From assembly GCA_003230535.1 (NCBI GenBank), contig QIEW01000294.1:1-13039 (forward strand): a DNA stretch of 13,039 nucleotides, written 5' to 3'. Made by a program: the position numbers and the translations under genes. Source of the stretch: a bacterium (GTDB taxonomy: Bacteria > SZUA-182 > SZUA-191). Position 1 is the stretch's first letter, and the number at the start of each line of letters is the position of its first letter. Of this stretch, positions 11,772 to 13,039 are shown in pieces. The notes under the pieces were generated by a model, which did no database searches, was not told the DNA's origin, and saw only the letters and a list, made by a program, of their open reading frames with translations.

Positions 11772-13039
11772 TTATCTTTACGACCCTTTAACTTGAACAG
11801 ATCCGGATGAATATCAATAAAAGCGGTCGTACAGTTGCCCGCCAGAAAGGTTTTGTTCTCCAACACGTTTTCCAGGAAAGGCAGGTTAGTCTTTACTCCT
11901 CGCACCCGGAACTCTTTTATTGCCCGCAACATTTTAGGAACGACATCCTCAAAGCGCAGGCTCCATGAGGTGACTTTAACCAACAGAGAATCGTAATACG
12001 GCGTGATCATCGCTCCCACAAAGGCCGATCCGGCGTCCAGGCGAACGCCGAACCCCGCCGGAGACTGATAAAACTCTATCCGGCCATGGTCGGGGATAAA
12101 ATTATTTTCAGGGTCTTCAGTAGTCAACCGACATTGGATAGCATAGCCGCGTCTTTTAACAGTGTCCTGAGAAGGGATATTTATCTCCTCGCTGTCTAAA
12201 GGAGAACCCGCAGCTATCCTGAGCTGAGTCTTTACCAGGTCTATTCCGGTTATCATTTCAGTAACAGTATGCTCGACCTGGATCCGGGTGTTAACCTCAA
12301 TAAAATAAGGGTTCCAATCATTATCGACCAGAAATTCTACCGTCCCCGCATTCTGGTAACCGATAAACTCAGCGAAGGTCACCGCATAATTACAGATCTT
12401 CTCCCTCGTCTCTTCACTGATATTCAGGCAAGGGGCCATCTCCAATACCTTCTGATGTCGGCGCTGGATAGAGCAGTCCCGCTCATAGAGATGCACTACC
12501 CGGCCGTAGTGGTCGGCTATAATCTGAACCTCAATATGCTTGGCATCCTCGACCAGCTTCTCTAAAAATATGTCGCTGCGGCCAAAGGCGGACTGAGCCT
12601 CCCGCTTGGCCTGGGTATAACATTCGGCCATCTCCTCCTTGGCGCGCACTATGCGCATCCCCCGGCCGCCGCCGCCAAAAGCCGCCTTTATCATCACCGG
12701 ATAGCCGTGTTTTTGACACCATTTCCGGGCCTCATTCAGCGTTACCGCCCTTTCCGTACCGGAAATTAAAAGCAGGCCGGCTTTCCCGGCGCATTCCCTG
12801 GCCGCCACTTTATCCCCCATTTGGGCGATTATCCTGGAATTGGGTCCGACAAAGATTATGCCTTCCTGTTCACATCTTTCAGCAAATTCAGGGTTTTCAG
12901 ACAAGAAACCATAGCCGGGATGAACAGCGTCCACCCCATGCCTCTTGGCGATTTTCAATATCCCTTCGATATCCAGATAGGCTTTTACCGGGTCAAGCCC
13001 TTCACCTACTAAATATGATTCATCCACCTTATGCCGGTG
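11762..13039 (-). CDS. pyc: Pyruvate carboxylase, biotin carboxylase part (partial, 5' end outside window)
   Basis: The frame is open to the window edge, so the true start is beyond 13039 and about 50 N-terminal residues are missing. A GTG at 13025-13027 is internal (context RHKVDESYLVG). Motifs, numbered from that GTG, are HPGYGFLSEN (36-45), the ATP-grasp glycine loop KAAFGGGGRGM (114-124), ERDCSIQRRHQKVLE (182-196), and FIEVNTRIQVEHTVTE with catalytic Glu/Arg. QVEHTVTE and ITGIDLVK suit pyruvate carboxylase. The domain carboxylates biotin with ATP and bicarbonate. The frame ends in GRKDKAY then TGA, in the middle of the usual single-chain linker, with no ribosome binding site arranged for a following subunit. 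This indicates a frameshift. An acetyl-CoA or propionyl-CoA carboxylase subunit is less likely given the adjacent carboxyltransferase. Confidence 0.88.
   Translation of the reverse strand, partial: HRHKVDESYLVGEGLDPVKAYLDIEGILKIAKRHGVDAVHPGYGFLSENPEFAERCEQEGIIFVGPNSRIIAQMGDKVAARECAGKAGLLLISGTERAVTLNEARKWCQKHGYPVMIKAAFGGGGRGMRIVRAKEEMAECYTQAKREAQSAFGRSDIFLEKLVEDAKHIEVQIIADHYGRVVHLYERDCSIQRRHQKVLEMAPCLNISEETREKICNYAVTFAEFIGYQNAGTVEFLVDNDWNPYFIEVNTRIQVEHTVTEMITGIDLVKTQLRIAAGSPLDSEEINIPSQDTVKRRGYAIQCRLTTEDPENNFIPDHGRIEFYQSPAGFGVRLDAGSAFVGAMITPYYDSLLVKVTSWSLRFEDVVPKMLRAIKEFRVRGVKTNLPFLENVLENKTFLAGNCTTAFIDIHPDLFKLKGRKDKAY

Noticed and set aside
9735-13039. Naturally separate PycA and PycB subunits
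   Set aside because: No start codon or ribosome binding site serves the second chain near the junction, and the single-chain linker is present on both sides.

Overview
The window looks like part of the chromosome of an anaerobic, diderm (Gram-negative type) bacterium, plausibly a sulfate reducer or relative in the Desulfobacterota. This is inferred from three things. Genes of the siroheme-dependent (alternative) heme pathway, ahbC and ahbD, sit with hemB. There is a lipoprotein with a BamE/SmpA-like domain and a GspE/PilB-type secretion or pilus ATPase. Dispersed palindromic repeats of types often seen in such genomes are common. No rRNA, tRNA or CRISPR array is visible.

Layout, left to right. 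(1) 10-994, plus strand: a promoter, an unrecognised single-pass membrane protein, and a lipoprotein gene overlapping it by 70 bp, with a run of ten G inside its signal peptide. (2) 1011-1173: an inverted copy of a MITE-like element found four times in the window. (3) 1199-6562, minus strand: a heme block, transcribed right to left as ahbC, an MNT nucleotidyltransferase gene, a truncated HEPN gene, hemB, hepT, mntA and ahbD. Two nucleotidyltransferase/HEPN toxin-antitoxin pairs, in opposite gene orders, are thus interleaved with three heme genes. A second MITE copy has replaced the 3' end of the first HEPN gene and touches the hemB ribosome binding site. A palindrome forms the 3' end of mntA, followed by a gene remnant. 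(4) 6563-7692: about 1.1 kb without a gene, filled by a complete MITE, many hairpins, a 25-bp direct repeat and other repeat debris. (5) 7693-9408, minus strand: the GspE/PilB ATPase gene. (6) 9409-9734: a truncated MITE and palindromes. (7) 9735-13039, minus strand: pyruvate carboxylase, lacking its N-terminus at the window edge and split into two reading frames at about 11762-11771.

How the genes work together. HemB makes porphobilinogen early in tetrapyrrole synthesis. AhbC and AhbD perform the last two radical-SAM steps, from 12,18-didecarboxysiroheme through Fe-coproporphyrin III to heme b. The toxin-antitoxin genes have no obvious metabolic link and may be passengers in the operon. The most notable points are the heme/TA interleaving, the MITE and palindrome damage to both TA pairs, the pentapeptide-repeat and His-rich insertion in AhbD, and the frameshift in pyruvate carboxylase. 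I did not find a clearly new multi-gene system.
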